The notes below the pieces were generated by a model, which was not told the origin of the DNA, ran no database searches, and saw only the letters and a list, made by a program, of their open reading frames with translations. From positions 104,313 through 168,312 of the forward strand of contig NZ_KZ559472.1 of the NCBI RefSeq assembly GCF_002850745.1: 64,000 nt of DNA, in the 5' to 3' direction. Numbering within the stretch: the stretch's first letter is position 1; every line of letters begins with the position of its first letter. This DNA comes from Nonomuraea indica (GTDB taxonomy: Bacteria; Actinomycetota; Actinomycetes; Streptosporangiales; Streptosporangiaceae). Below are positions 61,347-64,000 of this stretch, piece after piece. A program made the position numbers and the translations under genes.

Positions 61347-62728
61347 TTGCGCAGCAGCCGTCCGGCTCGCTCCCGCAGCACGGCCACCACGTCACCGGCC
61401 TTGGCCTCGGCCTTGACCACCTTGGGGTCGGTGGGGCCGAGCGCCCAGTCGCCGGCGTGGGCGGTGACGGGCTTGCGCTTGACCGTCGCCTGCACGGCGA
61501 GCGGCTGCACCGACCAGCGGCCGGCGTCCCAGCGCACCAGGCCGATGCAGGCCGTGGAGGCCGCCACCAGCTCGGGGGTGAGCGGGCCGCACCGCGGCAG
61601 GCGGTCCAGCTCGACGGCGAGCGGGTGGCCGTCGAGGACCAGCGCCTCACCGTCGACCGTGTAGCCCTCCAGCAGGACGGGCTCGGCGATGCGCACCGGG
61701 TGGCGGTCGAGCGGCGTCACGGCGGGGGCGAGGGCGTCGGCGAGCTGCACGCGGGCCACGGCGAACGGGTCGGCCGGCTCGCCGGCCGCCGCCCGGTCGT
61801 CGTGCCACAGCAGGTCGCCGCTCGCGAGCAGCGGCATGCCGGTGAGGTCGAGGCTGCGGTGCTCGGCCAGCGCGCCGAGCAGGACGGGATGCGCCTGCAG
61901 CAGCCGCCACACGGCCGGGCCGGTGATGGTGTCGACCTTGGCGGCGGAGACGCTCGCGCGCACCAGCCGGGCGGCGCCTCCGCCGGCCGGCTCCAGGAGG
62001 CCGTGCACCTGCGCCTGGACGGCGGTGCCGTGCTCGTGCACGTCCACGCCGAGGACGAGCAGCCGGCCGGACACCTGCTCGGGGTCGGGATCGGCGGGCA
62101 GGCCCTGCGCCAGCAGGACGGCGCGGGCCCACAGGTCGGCCCAGCGGCGGGCCGGCACGCGGGGCGCCGTGGCGATCGGGCAGCACGCGGCCAGCTCGGC
62201 GGCCAGGCCGTCGAGCAGGACCGCGACGCGGCGCAGGCGGGGCTCGGCGAGCAGCGCCTCCACGGTCTGGCTGGAGGCGGAGACGAGGTCGTGGTCCACG
62301 CCGCGCCAGCCGGTGATGGCCAGCTCGTGCAGCCAGGAGCGGGCGGCGGCGAGCAGGTGGTCGGCGGCGGGCGCCGGGGCGGCCGCCGCCTCCCAGGCCG
62401 CCCTGGTGCGGCCGAGCGCGGTGTCGAGCCGGGCGAGGAGGGCGTCGTGCACGGCGCCGAGCAGGGCGGTGCGCGCCCCGGCCAGCGCGGTCAGGTGGTC
62501 TCCGGCGACGGACCCGGCGGTGATCTTGTCGACGGCCTCGCCGGCCCGGTCGCCCAGGGGGGAGGCGGACACCGCGCCGGCCAGGGCGGCCAGCGCGGCG
62601 GCCCGGTCGCCGCCGAGCCGGCCGAGCCCGTGGGTGAGCGCGTCGTCGAATCCGGTGACGAGGTCCAGCGTCTCGGTGACGCCCGGCGTCTCGCCGTCAA
62701 GCAGGGCGGACAGCTGCACGGCGAGCAT
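61343..62728 (-). CDS. Uncharacterised protein of the MoxR-VWA operon (DUF5691-like)
   Basis: The protein has 461 residues from the ATG at 62728 (MLAVQLSALLDGETPGVTETLD), which overlaps the stop of the SWIM gene by one base. The sequence is Ala/Leu-rich helices followed by a beta-rich C-terminal part (VHGLLEPAGGGAARLVRAS, CIGLVRWDAGRWSVQPLAVQATVKRKP). I recall DUF5691-type proteins in such operons but cannot verify the family. No catalytic motif is seen. Its end overlaps the VWA start, so it is part of the coupled set. Confidence 0.7.
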   Translation of the reverse strand: MLAVQLSALLDGETPGVTETLDLVTGFDDALTHGLGRLGGDRAAALAALAGAVSASPLGDRAGEAVDKITAGSVAGDHLTALAGARTALLGAVHDALLARLDTALGRTRAAWEAAAAPAPAADHLLAAARSWLHELAITGWRGVDHDLVSASSQTVEALLAEPRLRRVAVLLDGLAAELAACCPIATAPRVPARRWADLWARAVLLAQGLPADPDPEQVSGRLLVLGVDVHEHGTAVQAQVHGLLEPAGGGAARLVRASVSAAKVDTITGPAVWRLLQAHPVLLGALAEHRSLDLTGMPLLASGDLLWHDDRAAAGEPADPFAVARVQLADALAPAVTPLDRHPVRIAEPVLLEGYTVDGEALVLDGHPLAVELDRLPRCGPLTPELVAASTACIGLVRWDAGRWSVQPLAVQATVKRKPVTAHAGDWALGPTDPKVVKAEAKAGDVVAVLRERAGRLLRK

Positions 62729-63216
62729 CAGCGCGCCACCCCCGCCGGGAACCAGTGGAGCTCGGGCACCGGCGTGGTCGCGCCGGGCAGCTCCAGGTAG
62801 GTCAGGTGGCGCAGGAACCTGCTGAACACCATGGCCGCCGGCGTGCGCTCGACCCCGCCGCCGAGGGCGCCGATCAGGTCGCCGTCGTCTCCGACCTCGG
62901 CCCGCAGGTAGCCGGCGACCCGGTCGAGGCCGTACTGGATGACCGCCTCGTCCACGAGCAGGCGCAGGTGCTTGCACGGGGCGCCGTAAAGGCCGCCGCA
63001 CGGGCGGTTGTTGTTGGTGCTGCAGTCATAGGTGTGGGTGCCGGCGGCGACGGACGAGACGTAGACCCGCCCGATGTCCGATCCGCTCGACACGACGCCC
63101 TGCAGCCGCCCGTCCGCCAGCTCGACGAAGGGCACCTTCGCCAGCTTGCGCGGCTGGACGGGCGACACGACCCGTGCCGTGCTGCGCTGCTCCCACGCGG
63201 GTGCGTCCGCGCTCAC
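62728..63216 (-). CDS. SWIM zinc-finger protein (YehQ-like)
   Basis: The protein has 162 residues from a GTG at 63216 with GGGAGG nine bases upstream; the ORF extends to an ATG at 63315 but that part looks noncoding. The SWIM finger reads HTYDCSTNNNRPCGGLYGAPCKHLRLLV (CxxH at the end, with earlier cysteines), a DNA- or protein-binding zinc module. It heads the operon SWIM, 461-aa protein, VWA, MoxR, DUF5682, all overlapping or nearly so. Confidence 0.82.
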   Translation of the reverse strand: MSADAPAWEQRSTARVVSPVQPRKLAKVPFVELADGRLQGVVSSGSDIGRVYVSSVAAGTHTYDCSTNNNRPCGGLYGAPCKHLRLLVDEAVIQYGLDRVAGYLRAEVGDDGDLIGALGGGVERTPAAMVFSRFLRHLTYLELPGATTPVPELHWFPAGVAR

Positions 63217-63422
63217 AACTCTCGACCTCCCCGGCCGGACGGCTCGCGGGACGCCGGAAAAAAGGAGGTGGCACCAACGCGAACGGCTGATCAATGAGTC
63301 GGTAATGTACCCCATCGCCCCGACAGAATCGGGGGCATCGACGATCTTGCCGACGCCGGCCGGACAGCGCGGGGAGCCGTGCGGGAAGGCCCGGACGCCC
63401 GAGGCCGAAGACCGCCTGACCG

Positions 63423-64000
63423 TCAGGGGGCCGAAGGCAGGCCGAGGGCGCGGCGCAGGAAGCCGAGCTGGTGCAGCAGGAGGTTCTCGGCCACCGACTC
63501 CTGCGACGGCAGGTGCGTGGTGCGGGACAGCGGCAGCACCTCGTGCGGGCGGCCCGCTTCCAGGAGCGCCTGCGAGAACCTCAGGGTGTGCGCCGGGACC
63601 ACGTTGTCGTCGGCCAGGCCGTGGACGAGCAGCAGCGGGCGGGTGAGCGACGCGGCCTCCAGGATCGGGGAGCAGCGGTCGTACGCCTCCGGGTGCTCGT
63701 CGGGGTGGCCGAGGTGACGCTCGCGCCAGTGGGTGTCGTACAGGCGCTGGTCCATGACGGGCGCGCCGGCCACGGCGGCGTGGAAGACGTCGGGACGCCG
63801 GAGCACCGCGAGCGCGGCCAGGTAGCCGCCGAACGACCAGCCGCGGATGCCCACCCTGGCCAGGTCGAGCTCCGGACGGCGCGCCGCGGCCTCGCGCAGG
63901 CCGTCCACCTGGTCGGCCAGCACCGGGCCGGCCAGGTCGAGGTGGATCGCGCGTTCCCAGGCGGGGCCGCGGCCGGGGGTGCCGCGGCCGTCCACCGCGA
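63423..64000 (-). CDS. S9 prolyl-oligopeptidase family protein, N-terminus beyond window
   Basis: The open frame continues to the window edge, so only the C-terminal 192 residues are present. The catalytic serine is in RVGIRGWSFGGYLAALAVL, the Asp in LVHGLADDNVVP and the His in LSRTTHLPSQESV, as in dipeptidyl-peptidase IV-like S9 enzymes. It would cleave short peptides, probably outside or in the cytoplasm. It is on the same strand as the MoxR operon, about 200 bp upstream of it, and that gap holds no gene I can support. Confidence 0.85.
   Translation of the reverse strand, partial: AVDGRGTPGRGPAWERAIHLDLAGPVLADQVDGLREAAARRPELDLARVGIRGWSFGGYLAALAVLRRPDVFHAAVAGAPVMDQRLYDTHWRERHLGHPDEHPEAYDRCSPILEAASLTRPLLLVHGLADDNVVPAHTLRFSQALLEAGRPHEVLPLSRTTHLPSQESVAENLLLHQLGFLRRALGLPSAP

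Noticed and set aside
63217..63422. Plus-strand gene after AAAAAAGGAGGTG
   Set aside because: A strong ribosome-binding-site-like motif stands near 63261, but the only frame from the nearby GTG ends after nine codons. It is more likely part of the minus-strand promoter.

Overview
The window is high-GC actinomycete chromosome. Coding is dense on both strands, with GC-rich third codon positions, conservon (Cvn), SARP/AfsR, LuxR-LAL and MocR regulators, DLW-39 and many Sec/Tat-exported proteins. This fits a filamentous Streptosporangiales- or Streptomyces-like organism. I cannot name a species from the sequence alone; Nonomuraea-type genera are a guess.

Left end (1-6.5 kb): a compact putative RiPP locus on the minus strand. 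It has a 19-codon precursor-like gene (3517-3576), a stem-loop, a ThiF/E1-like enzyme with an N-terminal PqqD-like (RRE) domain, an M50-type membrane metallopeptidase that also starts with a PqqD-like domain, and an FtsX-type ABC permease that runs off the window. A large SARP-NB-ARC-TPR regulator is transcribed divergently from 3642. This is the best candidate for an undescribed system here.

6.5-21.4 kb: an M23 peptidase, a truncated AraC gene, a monooxygenase-like protein, a quinone-oxidoreductase-like enzyme, the furA-katG oxidative-stress pair, a trypsin-like secreted protein that appears to lack its nucleophilic serine, a small secreted protein with a tendamistat-like cysteine pattern, a TetR/hydrolase divergent pair with a palindromic operator, and a complete four-gene conservon (CvnA-D) read from 19742 down to 15844. 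A DUF1838 protein and a DUF4177-like small protein follow.

21.6-35.1 kb: a membrane-anchored GH5 glycosidase, a secreted double SnoaL-like protein, a LuxR-family ATPase regulator, a four-helix membrane protein, a tripartite tricarboxylate transporter (TctC-TctB-TctA) operon, and a second SARP regulator divergent from a 78-aa secreted peptide gene.

35.2-44.2 kb: small metabolic and hypothetical genes, then a decayed accessory region. An 87-bp imperfect repeat of the 3' half of tRNA-Ala(TGC) and its terminator (41175-41261 and 44034-44120) brackets two immunity-like genes (Imm53-like and SUKH-like), small ORFs and a frameshifted tyrosine integrase next to the tRNA. A second, N-terminal integrase remnant lies outside at about 39.7 kb. 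This looks like the wreck of one or more tRNA-integrated elements.

44.2-55.5 kb: a phosphonatase-like HAD protein, DLW-39, a copper chaperone with a CsoR-like operator, a carboxymuconolactone decarboxylase-MFS operon divergent from a MocR regulator, a universal stress protein, a DHA2 exporter, an epoxide hydrolase, and a copper/DyP-peroxidase operon (membrane protein, PCu(A)C lipoprotein, Tat-exported DyP) resembling the Streptomyces ECuC-DtpA copper-trafficking pair.

55.5-64 kb: a pyrimidine-dimer-glycosylase-like protein, then a tightly overlapping five-gene operon (SWIM zinc finger, uncharacterised 461-aa protein, VWA, MoxR AAA+, DUF5682/TraB-like) related to the E. coli yehLMPQ group, and the C-terminal part of an S9 prolyl-oligopeptidase cut by the window end.
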